From Pseudomonadota bacterium (lineage in GTDB: Bacteria > Pseudomonadota > Alphaproteobacteria > Caulobacterales > Aquidulcibacteraceae), in NCBI GenBank assembly GCA_020161405.1, contig JAIUOD010000001.1, positions 62,001-126,000 of the forward strand: a DNA stretch of 64,000 nucleotides, read 5' to 3'. The notes under the pieces are model-generated. The model was not told the origin of the DNA and did no database searches. It saw nothing but the letters and a program-made list of their open reading frames with translations. Position numbers and translations under genes: made by a program. This document shows, in pieces, positions 6,488 to 16,614 of this stretch (the first letter of the stretch is position 1; the number at the start of each line of letters is the position of its first letter).

Positions 6488-9352
6488 TTAGAATTTCAAT
6501 TTGAAGCCTGCATAATATGCACGACCCAATACGTCGAATGCGTTTGGATCTGTGTTACCATCTGGCGAGTTATCAAATACTGGTGGTTCTTTATCCATTA
6601 CGTTATTGATACCGAACACCAATTCAGTACGTGGAGAAACACTCCAACGTGCTTGAACATCTGTAATTGCATAATTAGGAACAGTATTATAACCACCATC
6701 TTGAAGATCTGGAATATTACCTTGGTTGTCCATTTTGTAATAATAAGATGTGTTAGTGGTCAATTTAACATCGCCAATTTTATAACCAAGCGTCATAATC
6801 GCTTTATATTTCGGCAATGCAGCAGAGATATTATAAGAACCAGCAGTTCCTTTATAATCAACGCCATCCAGAACATAAGTATCAAGATAATTAACCAAAA
6901 GGTTTACGTTCAACTTATCATCAAAGATGCCGCCAGATTTAACCATCCAACCCAATGGGATGCGATAGTCAACAGTAAGGTCAACACCTTTAGTTCTAAA
7001 TTCAGAAACGTTACCAGTAGATGTGCGAACTTTTAACTCGCCTGCAGCATCACGATAGATAGCTGGCAAACCGATTGATGAGTCAAAACATGCATCTGAA
7101 GTCATGCTGCCAGATGCAAAACACGCAGCAACAGTACCAGCAGCACCACCAAATTTAGTGTTGATATAGTCTTTAACCTTAATGTCATAATAATCTAAAG
7201 TTACAGCAAGATTTTTGACATATGAAGGTCTATAAACCGCACCAATTGTTATAGTATCGCTTGTCTCTGGTTTAAGATTACGATTACCATAAATGCTGGT
7301 TTCGATTTGAGAGTTAGGTTGGATAAAGCCAGAAGTAACTGGGTTAACACCTAGTTGAAGTGTACAGAATGCAATAGTTGAAGCAGACAAAGTACGAGTT
7401 GCGCCATTGTTCACGTTTTTAGTTGAACATGGGTCTGTAAATTGTGGGAAGCCTTGGTCATTGCTTTGGTACAATTCAAATGCAGAAGGTGCACGGCTTG
7501 CACGCTGGAACATAGAACGGAAGCGAAGATCATCATTAATTTTCCATTCGCCGCCAACTTTGTATGAATCAGTATTACCAACAGTTGAGTAATTAGAGTG
7601 GCGTGCACCAAGCTCTAAACCAACATATTTAGCAAAAGGTGCGTCAGCTATCAAAGGAATAGCAACCTCACCGAATAATTCAGTTACGTCAAATCCACCT
7701 TGTGTGTATGATTCACGGTTGAAACCAAAGATATCACCAGAACCATGTGCCGCATCAGGCGCAAATTCAAAATTATCTTTACGATACTCACCACCAAGGT
7801 TGAAGCTAACTGCACCAGCAGGAAGAGTGAATAAATCACCACCGATATTTGCGGTCAACATAGTGCGCTCAAACAATGTGCTGTCTGAGAAGTTCAAACG
7901 AACAAAATCAATAGCAGCTTGAGAAGCAGAACCAGTACCAAACAAATTATATGGCTTACAAGTTGGGAATATTGCAAGAATTGCAGCACCGCAAGAAGTT
8001 GTGCTTGAACCAGCAGAAGTACCACGAGTTGCAGCAATTAAGCGAGAACGTGAAACGTCGTTAAAAGTAGAATCTTTAAATTCAGTACGACCATAAGCAC
8101 CAGAAATATCCCATTTGAAACCAGTAGCAGTTGTACCGCCCAAACCAGTTACAAATTGGAATTGCTTATTATTATGCTCTTGTACACGTGGGCCTACCTG
8201 ATCCATACGTTTGCGGAATTGGAAATTAGCAGTTGGATTTGTACGTGTAGCTAATGCCGAAGCAAATGATGATGAAATGAACGGATTATCAATATCAACT
8301 AATAGTCCAGTCATAGGAGTTGGCGCCAATTGGCTTGATTGACGGTTGTCAGTGTAGAAGATTTCCAAACGACCAGTTAAGTTATCGTCAAAATTATATT
8401 TGCCAAAAACTGCCGTTGAAATACGCTCACCAGGTGACATCAAATTGTTTACAGGTGAGAAATTATAACGATCATTTACAGCCGCTGACATATCGAAGTT
8501 ATTACAATAACCACGCGCAGCACCGTTAGCAGCGAAAGAAATATTTCGTGAATCAGCACCAGCAGTACAACCAGGTGCAGTTGCAACAGGGGCAAATGGA
8601 TTACCAACAAAGTTATCTGCACGACCTGCAACACCAGTAGCAGAGCCACCAGCATTTGAAAGAATTGCCCAATCACGAAGCGCAGCCAAAACTTGATCAC
8701 GTTTGTAATAAGAAGCAAATGCAGTCAAATTACCTTTGCCATCAGCAAGGTCAGAACCGAAGATTACTGATGTATCATAATTTGCGCCATCGCCTGCTGC
8801 TGTTTTGCCAGCTTGGCCAGTAATTTGAAGACCGTTGAAGTCATCTTTCATGATGAAGTTAACAACACCTGCCAAAGCGTCTGAACCATAAGTTGCAGAT
8901 GCACCACCAGTAACAACTTCAACTTTTTTAATAAGACCAGCAGGGATAGAATTCAAATCGATCGCAGAAGCTGATTTTGTTGCTGGCGTCATACGGTGAC
9001 CATTAACAAGAACCAAAGTTCTTGATGCGCCAAGACCGCGCAAGTCAACAGTTGCAGTACCATCAGATGGGTTGTTTGAAGCAGCAGTAAAACCAGGAAC
9101 AACTTGTGGTAAAGTATTCAAGATTTTTTCAGTAGTTAAAGAACCAGTTGCCTCAATTTGAGCCGCGCCAATTGTAGTAATTGGGCTTGGTGAAGTATAA
9201 TCTTTTTTCGCAATACGCGAACCTGTAATTACAACCGTTTCACCCGCCTTTGCCTCTTCTGCAAAAGCAGGAACAGCAAAAGCCATTCCAGAAATAATTG
9301 TGCCTGCAAGCAATATAGTACGTATATTACCTGCTTGTTTCGTTGATTTCAT
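6488..9352 (-). CDS. TonB-dependent outer-membrane receptor
   Basis: This is a 954-residue outer-membrane active-transport porin energised by TonB-ExbBD. It starts at the ATG at 9352 behind GGAGGG. It has a signal peptide (ending near FAVPAFA), a TonB-box-like ETVVITGSRI, a plug domain (ATVDLRGLGASRTLVLVNGH, VTGGASATYGSDALAGVVNF) and a beta-barrel ending in FKLKF with the terminal aromatic residue. It is of the large Caulobacter/Sphingomonas type whose substrates (sugars, peptides, chelates) are mostly unknown. It is a close tandem paralogue of the disrupted gene at 9600-12463. No regulatory N-terminal extension for an anti-sigma partner is present. Confidence 0.93.
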   Translation of the reverse strand: MKSTKQAGNIRTILLAGTIISGMAFAVPAFAEEAKAGETVVITGSRIAKKDYTSPSPITTIGAAQIEATGSLTTEKILNTLPQVVPGFTAASNNPSDGTATVDLRGLGASRTLVLVNGHRMTPATKSASAIDLNSIPAGLIKKVEVVTGGASATYGSDALAGVVNFIMKDDFNGLQITGQAGKTAAGDGANYDTSVIFGSDLADGKGNLTAFASYYKRDQVLAALRDWAILSNAGGSATGVAGRADNFVGNPFAPVATAPGCTAGADSRNISFAANGAARGYCNNFDMSAAVNDRYNFSPVNNLMSPGERISTAVFGKYNFDDNLTGRLEIFYTDNRQSSQLAPTPMTGLLVDIDNPFISSSFASALATRTNPTANFQFRKRMDQVGPRVQEHNNKQFQFVTGLGGTTATGFKWDISGAYGRTEFKDSTFNDVSRSRLIAATRGTSAGSSTTSCGAAILAIFPTCKPYNLFGTGSASQAAIDFVRLNFSDSTLFERTMLTANIGGDLFTLPAGAVSFNLGGEYRKDNFEFAPDAAHGSGDIFGFNRESYTQGGFDVTELFGEVAIPLIADAPFAKYVGLELGARHSNYSTVGNTDSYKVGGEWKINDDLRFRSMFQRASRAPSAFELYQSNDQGFPQFTDPCSTKNVNNGATRTLSASTIAFCTLQLGVNPVTSGFIQPNSQIETSIYGNRNLKPETSDTITIGAVYRPSYVKNLAVTLDYYDIKVKDYINTKFGGAAGTVAACFASGSMTSDACFDSSIGLPAIYRDAAGELKVRTSTGNVSEFRTKGVDLTVDYRIPLGWMVKSGGIFDDKLNVNLLVNYLDTYVLDGVDYKGTAGSYNISAALPKYKAIMTLGYKIGDVKLTTNTSYYYKMDNQGNIPDLQDGGYNTVPNYAITDVQARWSVSPRTELVFGINNVMDKEPPVFDNSPDGNTDPNAFDVLGRAYYAGFKLKF

Positions 9353-9554
9353 TTTACCCTCCGATAAGCGGTGTTGATATTTAAATATGAACACCGACCT
9401 TTAATTAGAGCGTATTTTGAAGCCTTTATCTGTTAACTTTTTTACACAACGCAAATCGATTAACAGTAGTTTATATACATATTTAATAAAACTACGGAGA
9501 AAGAAACTGATTAATAATCATATGATTTTAATCGTTTTTTATTGAGATAAAAAA

Positions 9555-9578
9555 AGGGCGGCAAATAAATGCCGCCCT
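9555..9578 (-). terminator. Terminator of the second receptor gene
   Basis: AGGGCGGCA (9555-9563) pairs with TGCCGCCCT (9570-9578), and the minus strand continues into a T-run. It is almost identical to the terminator at 6433-6458. Confidence 0.85.
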
Positions 9579-9599
9579 CTAATTTAATTTTAAATTCGA

Positions 9600-12463
9600 T
9601 TAGAATTTCAATTTGAAACCAACGTAGTAAGAACGACCCAAAGCATCGAAAGTATTTGGATCAGTGTTACCGTCTGGAGCGTTATCAAACACGTACGGCT
9701 CTTTGTCTGCTACGTTATTGATACCGAATACAAGGTCAGTTCCTTTATTAACTGCCCAACGTGCTTGAACGTCAGTCAACCAATAAGCAGGTGTTGTGTT
9801 ATAACCACCATCTGCAAAATCAGGAATATTACCTTGGTTATCCATTTTGTGGTAATAGCTTGTGTTCATTGACAATTTAACATCGCCAATTTTGTATCCA
9901 AGTGCGATAGATGCTTTATACTTAGGCAATGTAGCTGATATGTTATATGAACCAATTGTTCCTGCATAATCAACACCATCTAATATATAAGAATCTAAAT
10001 AGTTGAATACCAAATTAAAGTTCAACTTATCATCAAATAATGAGTTGTCTTTAACCAACCAACCAAGAGGAACACGGTAGTCAACAGTTAAATCAACACC
10101 TTTTGTAGTCAACGCAGAAACGTTACCGGTTGAATTGTTAACTTTCAATTCACCAGTGTTAGAACGGAATACAGTTGGTCTGCCAATTGCACTATTGAAA
10201 CATTCTGGTGAAGTTAGGTTTGCAGTTGCAAAACATGCAGCCACAGCACCAGATGCACCACCATGAAGTGCGCCAATATAATCAGAAACATCAATATCGT
10301 AATAATCAAGTGTCATTGCGAAATTGCTGATATATGACGGACGCCATACTAAACCAATAGTTTTAGTATCAGTAGTTTCTGCTTTAAGATTTGGATTACC
10401 ATAAGTGAATGATTCGATTTGTGAGTTTGGCTGAATGAAGCCAGAAGTCACAGGGTCAACACCTAATTGTAATGTACAGAATGCACGTGTTGCAGCAGAC
10501 AAAGTGATTGCCGCACCAGTATTTACGTTCACAGTAGAGCACGGATCAGTAAATTGTGGGAAGCCTTGGTCACCTGCTTGATATAATTCAAACGCAGATG
10601 GCGCGCGGCTTGCTTTTTGGTACATTGCGCGGAAACGCAAATCTTTAACAAGTTTCCAATCGATACCTGCTTTGTAAGAAGTAGTGTTACCAATTGAAGA
10701 ATATTGAGAGCTACGAGCACCAAGTTCTAAGTTAAGTTCTTCTGCCATTGGCGCATTTGCCAATAGAGGAATAGCGACCTCACCGTAGAATTCAGTAACG
10801 TCATAGCCACCAGCAACAGGGCGTTCAGCGTTAAAGCCGAAGATGTCACCAGAACCATGCGCAGCATCAGGTGAGAATGAGAAATCGTCTTTACGATATT
10901 CAGCACCAACGTTGAAGCTTACTGCACCAGCTGGAAGGTTGAACAAATCGCCACCGATATTTGCTGTTAGAACTGCACGTTCAAAAACAGTCAAGTCGGT
11001 GAAGTTCAAGCGAACAAAATCAACTGCTTCTTTTGAAGCTGAACCAGTGCCGAACAAGTTGAAAGGCTTACAAGTTGGGAAGATTGCAAGCATAGCAGCA
11101 CCACAAGAAGTTGTAGTTGCACCAGATGCAGTACCACGAGTTGCAGCAATCAAACGAGAACGAGAAACGTCATTGAATGTAGCGTCTGTAAATTCAGTAC
11201 GACCCCAATTTGCACTTACGTCCCAATTGAAACCAGTTTTAGTAGTTCCATTTAAACCAGTGAAGAATTGGAATTGTTTATTATTATGGTCTTGAATACG
11301 TGCGCCAACTTGATCCATACGTTTACGGAATACAAAGTCAGCAGTTGGGTTTGCACGACCAGCCAAAGCAGCGGCAAAATTTGATGCAATAAATGGATTA
11401 TCAACACCAACAGACAAACCAGTCATTGGCGTAGGTGCCAATTGGCTTGATTGACGGTTGTCAGTATAGAACATTTCCATTTTGCCAGTTACGTTATCAG
11501 CAAAATTATATTTGCCAAAAACAGCCGTTGTAATACGCTGACCTGGTGACATCAAATTGTTTACAGGTGAGAAATTGTAACGATCATTAACTGCAGCAGT
11601 CATATCGAAATCATTACAATAACCACGTGCTACACCATTCGCAGCAAAAGAAATATTTCTTGATGTTGCAGAAGCCGCACAACCAGTTGCAGTTGCTAAT
11701 GGTGAGAATGGGTTCAAAGGACGTTATCTGCACGACCAGCAACACCAGTCGCAGAACCGCCAGCATTTGAATATTTTGCCCAATCACGAAGTTCAGCCAA
11801 AACTTGGTCACGTTTGTAGTAAGAAGCATAAGCAGTGATATTGCCTTTATCGTTTGCAAAATCAGTACCTAATAAAACTGATGCATTGTAATTTTTGCCA
11901 TCACCAGCTTCAGTACCACCAGTTTGACCAGTGATTTCAAGACCATTGAAATCATCTTTCATGATGAAGTTAACAACACCAGCAAGGCCATCTGAACCGT
12001 AAGTTGCAGATGCACCACCAGTAACAACTTCAACTTTTTTGATTAGGCCAGCAGGAATTGTGTTAAGGTCAATAGCAGACGAACCTTTTGTAGCAGGCGT
12101 CATACGGTGACCGTTAACAAGAACCAAAGTACGTGCAGGACCAATACCGCGAAGGTCGGTAGTAGCAGTACCATCAGATGGGTTGTTTGAAGCAGCAGTA
12201 AAACCAGGAACAACTTGTGGTAAAGAGTTCAATATTTTTTCAGTTGTAAGAGAGCCAGTTGCTTCGATTTGAGCAGCGCCAATAGTAGTTACTGGGCTTG
12301 GCGAAGTATAATCTTTTTTCGCAATACGAGAGCCTGTAATTACAACAGTCTCAGATGCTTTTGCCTCTTCAGCAAAAGCAGGAGCAGCAAAAGCCAATCC
12401 TGAAATAATTGTGCCTGCCAACAATACAGTACGCAAGCCATTTTGATTTACATTAGATTTCAC
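9600..12463 (-). pseudogene. TonB-dependent receptor paralogue with a single frameshift
   Basis: Two abutting frames together encode a full-length copy of the neighbouring receptor. The first frame (12463 down to 11714) has the signal peptide, TonB-box-like region and plug, and stops right after GRADNV-L. The second (from 11717 to 9600) resumes at NPFSPLATATGC and runs to the terminal FKLKF. The paralogue reads GRADNFVGNPFAP at this point, so one base is missing near 11715-11720. The gene starts at GTG 12463, 7 bases after GGAGGA and matching the neighbour's start; an ATG at 12478 overlaps that site. No other lesion is visible, so the event is recent or a sequencing error. Confidence 0.85.
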
Positions 12464-12478
12464 GTTGGGTTCCTCCAT

Positions 12479-12862
12479 TTAGTTCCCCTGCGAATGAATC
12501 TCAATTCACGCGCAATATTTTAGACTATGAAATTAGATTTTTACGGTCAATCTTTTGAAGGAACAATTACTTGTTTTAGATACAATTAAAGAAAAAGTGT
12601 TGCACCATTGTCGCATATTTGTGCAACATATGAAATTTTAATTATTATTGTAGAAACATTATGAAAAGAAAGTATAATATGTATTTATTGTGCATATTTA
12701 ATAAATATTTTAGCGCCTCATTAAGTATTTAATATGTATTACTAATACATATTTATTTACTATAATTAGTTTAAATATGAAGCACACAATTAGCTAAGCC
12801 TTTAAAAAAAAATAGCGGGTTTTAAGCCCGCTATTTTCACAAATCAATATATTGTAAATTAA
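12479..12862. promoter_or_regulatory. Upstream region of the frameshifted receptor gene
   Basis: This very AT-rich, gene-free stretch holds a perfect inverted repeat, TGTTGCAC (12598-12605) with GTGCAACA (12621-12628) and a 15-base spacer, about 135 bases upstream of the receptor start. It looks like an operator for a dimeric regulator. The terminator of the receptor remnant lies at its far end (12809-12837). I see no other gene in it. Confidence 0.5.
12809..12837 (-). terminator. Terminator behind the receptor remnant
   Basis: AAAATAGCGGG (12809-12819) pairs with CCCGCTATTTT (12827-12837), with a T-run on the minus strand. It has survived although the gene it served is almost gone. Confidence 0.8.
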
Positions 12863-13014
12863 TTAGAATTTTAATTTCACGCCAAAGTAATAAGGACCAC
12901 CCTATACGTCAAAAGTTGACGGATAAGTATTGGGCCGCATGCTTGGTGCGTATAGTGCGGATGTTTGTCAAGCAAGTTGTTTACATCAAAGCGCACGTCA
13001 ACATTATTAGTAGT
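12863..13014 (-). pseudogene. C-terminal remnant of a fourth TonB-dependent receptor
   Basis: The minus strand encodes, in one frame, NVDVRFDVNNLLDKHP (the conserved penultimate strand of TonB receptors). After a frameshift another frame reads PNTYPSTFDV, an in-frame TAG, then GGPYYFGVKLKF and a stop. This matches the final strands of the neighbours (FDxLGRxYYxGFKLKF). There is a further stop upstream of the first block and the rest of the barrel and plug are absent. It is clearly a decayed gene end lying between two terminators. Confidence 0.85.
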
Positions 13015-13036
13015 TCAAGTTTTCCGCCAAAAACAA

Positions 13037-13062
13037 AAACGGCCCCTGTTAAGGGGCCGTTT
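13037..13062 (-). terminator. Terminator of the third receptor gene
   Basis: AAACGGCCCCT (13037-13047) pairs with AGGGGCCGTTT (13052-13062) around GTTA, 20 bases beyond the receptor stop at 13082. The minus strand continues into T-rich sequence. Confidence 0.85.
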
Positions 13063-13081
13063 GGTAAAACAATTGTTTTTA

Positions 13082-16000
13082 TTAGAATGTTTTTGTGAAA
13101 CGAGCAAAAAGTGAACGTCCACGGTAGTCATAACCACTATAGTTCAATGAGTTACCAATTCTGTAAGTGTAGCCACCGCTAGCACCTGAAGAGATTGATG
13201 GAGGATCTTCATTGAAGATGTTGTTAATACCAACAGTTGCAGACCATTTTTTAGGGCTTTCATAACGTGCCGAAATTGAATGCAATGTATAAAGCTCAGT
13301 TTTGAACTGGTAGCCAGAAGCGTTATTATCAGCAAGGCCGTAATATACGTTGGTATTCATTGCAGACACTGCTTCTAGGAAGTAGTTGAATGTCCAATCT
13401 TTCCACTCATAGTTAACTGTCAAATCGCCAGTAACTTCAGGATAACGAGTGCGACCAACTGAATCTTCAGCATCATCATCCGCACTTAGTTGGAATGATT
13501 GCTCCCACATCCAAGTAGCACGTGCAGTTACACGCAAGCTGCCAGTTCCAATATCTTGTTTATAACGAATATTGAAATCCAAACCTTCTGCAGCCTGTGC
13601 AGCAACGTTGGTGTATGGGTCTTTAAACTTAGTTAAGTTACCATTTCCATCACGGTCATCAACCAAACCACAGAAACCACCTTTTGCATTAAATACAGTA
13701 GTTGATTCATTGTAGCAAAGTGACAAAATTGAAGTACCGAAGTTATCAACTTGATCTTCAACTTTAATACGCCACCAATCAGTTGCGAAGCTGAAGCTAC
13801 GGCCAGTCAATTCTGGTTGCCATACCATGCCCAAAGTTGAAGCTTTAGATTTTTCAGCTTTCAAGCCACTGGTGATACCAAGTTGCTTAGCTAAATCGCC
13901 ACCCACAACAAAAACCTCAGGACCAGCAAAAGCCAACCAATCAGTTACTGGCGCACCAGTAGCCGCTGTTAAAGCAGCCGCACAGTTTTTGTATAGGTTT
14001 GAAGTAGGCAATTCATTTTCAAACTCATTACAGGGGTCAACAGCAGAGCTGTAGAAGCCAGATTGGCCACCAAGTTTTTGTTCAAAGATACCAGGTGCAC
14101 GGAATGAAGTACCAAGAGTACCACGAACTTTGAATGTGCTTACAGGCGTCCAATTCAAACCTAATTTATAGGTAGAGCTTGAGCCATATGAATCATAGTC
14201 AGTGAAACGACCAGATAAGTTGGCTTTCAACTCTTTAACCAATGGTTTGTTTGCAAGTAATGGAGCATCAATCTCTGCAAAAACTTCAGATACGTGATCT
14301 TTACCTTTTGTGATACCAGATTTTGTAAGGTTATAAGCATTGCCATTTTGCATTTCAATTGGTGGCGTATCATTTAGATCGTCCCAACGGAATTCAAAAC
14401 CAAGCGCAGCACTAACTTTACCAGCCGGCAAAGTGAACAAGTCACCATCAAGAGATAATTGAGCAGTTGTTTGTGTATAATCTGTGTCACCAGAAATATC
14501 ACCAAACAACCAAGCACGTAAATCTGCAGGTATGTTACCAGACATAGCAGCATCAGTTAATAGATTTGCAGGAATACATCCAGTGCCTGGGTTTGTTACG
14601 TTAACGCGGCAAGTATATGAATTACCAGCACCTACAGTACCAGTTGGCGCAGTTACAACCAAATTAGCAGGCGTGCCAGTAGGTGCAACAACAAGGTCAA
14701 ATGATTGATACAAGTGCGCTTTGTTAAATGAACCAAAAGTATATGCACCTTTTGATTTTGAATGCAACAAGTTCAAATCATACTTCCAGTTTTTATAAGG
14801 AAGATCGCCTTTGATACCTACTGAAGTTCTGTAATAATCAACTTCACTACCAGTTTTTGAATGACCCCAGTAAATTAACGGGTTAATTGCATATGCACCA
14901 ATCGCAGCCAAAGCAGTTGGGAAGAATGGATTATCCGCCGGATAACCAAGACCAGAAATGCCATAATGATAACCCAATGGATCAGCGCCCAATGGATCAA
15001 GTGATAATTGGCGGCTGCTATTATTTTCAGACTCACGGTGAGAATACATAAACTCACCATATAATTCCGCATTGCCAAGAGCGCGCAAATCATATGAACC
15101 ATTCAAATAAGCATTATAAGTTTTAACTGGCGAATAAATATCGTCTTCAAGCTGACCAGGGTTAGCCTGCGGTCGAAGCGCAAGAGCATTAACCAATTTA
15201 TAGCCATTCAAATTTCCACCACCAGCAACAGTTGTAGGATCAACATTATAGCGACGCGGAGATCCGAAGAAACCAGACACAACCATATAATCTTGAGCGA
15301 TACCGCCGCCGCCATTTACACCAATTGGGAAGCAGCGCGGTGTTCCATCAAGGTTTGCAACCCCAAGGAAAGCGCGAGTTACTGGATCATATCTATTATC
15401 AGTTGGGCATCGTGACCAATCACGATCACCAACAAGTAAAGCTTTAGTTTCATTATATTCCAAAGAACCAGAAACTTGGAAATTATCACCAGTTTTCCCA
15501 GAAACTAAAGAAGCACTATATTGCTCTGCGCCACCGTCAAAAGTTTGATCAGTGAAAGCTTCAAAAGTTGTATCATTGATACCACGGCGTGTAATAATGT
15601 TTACAACACCAGCAACCGCATCGGAACCATAAACAGAAGAAGCACCATCTTTTAGAACTTCAATACGGCTTACGATAGAGCTAGGCAATGTGTTGATGTC
15701 TGCAGGAGCAACCTGACCACGCGTACCAGCAGGAGCCAAACGACGACCGTTCAAAAGAACCAACGTTCTAACAGCACCAAGACCGCGAAGAGAAACAGTG
15801 TTTGAACCAGGTCCGCCTTCAGTAACAAAGCCCAAGAATGCGTTATTAACCTGCGCAGAACCAGAAGTTACCGCAGAACTTTGTAAAACTTCTGTCGTAG
15901 TAGCAGTACCCGCAAGAATTGCTTCATCACGTGTAATAACCTCGATTGGAGAAGATGAATTAAACTCATCGCGTCTAATGCGCGAACCAGTAATTACAAC

Positions 16001-16156
16001 GACTTCACTAGCAGTATTCTTTTTTTCTTCTACTTTAGTTTTTTCTTCACTATTCTTTGCATCTTGCGCATACGAAAAACCGCCCACAAATGTAGCGCTA
16101 ATTGCGGCTGCTACAAAAAAACTAGTTTTAAGCAACTTATTTTTAAATTGTTTCAT
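13082..16156 (-). CDS. TonB-dependent outer-membrane receptor, distinct type
   Basis: This is a 1024-residue TonB-dependent receptor. It has a signal peptide (about residues 1-30, ending FSYAQ), a charged linker (NSEEKTKVEEKKNTA), then SEVVVITGSRIRRDEF, a plug with VSLRGLGAVRTLVLLNGRR and DGASSVYGSDAVAGVVNI, and a barrel ending SLFARFTKTF. The start ATG has AAGGGA 8 bases upstream. It is only distantly related to the two tandem paralogues at 6488-12463. It is transcribed divergently from an exported S9 peptidase gene across a 458-base gap, suggesting shared control or uptake of peptide-like substrates, which is inference from position only. Confidence 0.93.
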   Translation of the reverse strand: MKQFKNKLLKTSFFVAAAISATFVGGFSYAQDAKNSEEKTKVEEKKNTASEVVVITGSRIRRDEFNSSSPIEVITRDEAILAGTATTTEVLQSSAVTSGSAQVNNAFLGFVTEGGPGSNTVSLRGLGAVRTLVLLNGRRLAPAGTRGQVAPADINTLPSSIVSRIEVLKDGASSVYGSDAVAGVVNIITRRGINDTTFEAFTDQTFDGGAEQYSASLVSGKTGDNFQVSGSLEYNETKALLVGDRDWSRCPTDNRYDPVTRAFLGVANLDGTPRCFPIGVNGGGGIAQDYMVVSGFFGSPRRYNVDPTTVAGGGNLNGYKLVNALALRPQANPGQLEDDIYSPVKTYNAYLNGSYDLRALGNAELYGEFMYSHRESENNSSRQLSLDPLGADPLGYHYGISGLGYPADNPFFPTALAAIGAYAINPLIYWGHSKTGSEVDYYRTSVGIKGDLPYKNWKYDLNLLHSKSKGAYTFGSFNKAHLYQSFDLVVAPTGTPANLVVTAPTGTVGAGNSYTCRVNVTNPGTGCIPANLLTDAAMSGNIPADLRAWLFGDISGDTDYTQTTAQLSLDGDLFTLPAGKVSAALGFEFRWDDLNDTPPIEMQNGNAYNLTKSGITKGKDHVSEVFAEIDAPLLANKPLVKELKANLSGRFTDYDSYGSSSTYKLGLNWTPVSTFKVRGTLGTSFRAPGIFEQKLGGQSGFYSSAVDPCNEFENELPTSNLYKNCAAALTAATGAPVTDWLAFAGPEVFVVGGDLAKQLGITSGLKAEKSKASTLGMVWQPELTGRSFSFATDWWRIKVEDQVDNFGTSILSLCYNESTTVFNAKGGFCGLVDDRDGNGNLTKFKDPYTNVAAQAAEGLDFNIRYKQDIGTGSLRVTARATWMWEQSFQLSADDDAEDSVGRTRYPEVTGDLTVNYEWKDWTFNYFLEAVSAMNTNVYYGLADNNASGYQFKTELYTLHSISARYESPKKWSATVGINNIFNEDPPSISSGASGGYTYRIGNSLNYSGYDYRGRSLFARFTKTF

Positions 16157-16614
16157 ACTAAAAATCCCTTAAATATTCGGACATCATACACATTTGGTAA
16201 AACGCCTTAATATAACGAAAAACAAAAAACCGAAGCTAATCTTAATGAATAGGAAAAGCTGAACTAGTAACATGTTCACGCGTTAAAAAGCACTATTAAG
16301 GTTGATTCAACTTAACGCAAGACATAAATCTTACAAAAAGTTTATTTTCGGTGATATTTAGTAAAAAATGTCACATTTTTGGCACAAAACTGCATCTTAG
16401 ACCATTTAATTAGCATTTTTATTTTTGTTAAAACTGGCTAAAAAAAATAGTGAAACAAAATTAAAATTAAATTTGCATCCAAAAAACCTATTTTATTAAA
16501 GGCATTTAAGAGCACTTCCTCATGTGACTTTGATATTTACAATTTTAAAATATAATTTAGTGTTTTTTTTAATTTGTATGATTTTATCAATCAAGCAAGA
16601 TTTGGGAGAATAAA
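16157..16614. promoter_or_regulatory. Divergent control region, receptor / S9 peptidase
   Basis: There is no gene in this 458-base AT-rich gap. Two symmetrical elements stand out. GCGTTAA (16280-16286) forms an inverted repeat with TTAACGC (16312-16318) across 25 bases. AAAAATG-TCA-CATTTTT (16364-16380) is a perfect palindrome with a 3-base centre. Either could bind regulators of the two divergent genes. A purine-rich ribosome binding site (GGGAG) sits just before the peptidase ATG. Confidence 0.45.

Noticed and set aside
11714..11720. RF2-like programmed +1 frameshift at CTT-TGA
   Set aside because: Restoring the receptor frame requires a -1 or +2 shift, and there is no slippery heptamer or structure that would support -1 recoding. 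A single-base deletion explains the break.
12863..13014. A short functional protein in the receptor remnant
   Set aside because: The readable blocks lie in different frames and include in-frame stops. Their content matches the end of TonB receptors, so it is a remnant.
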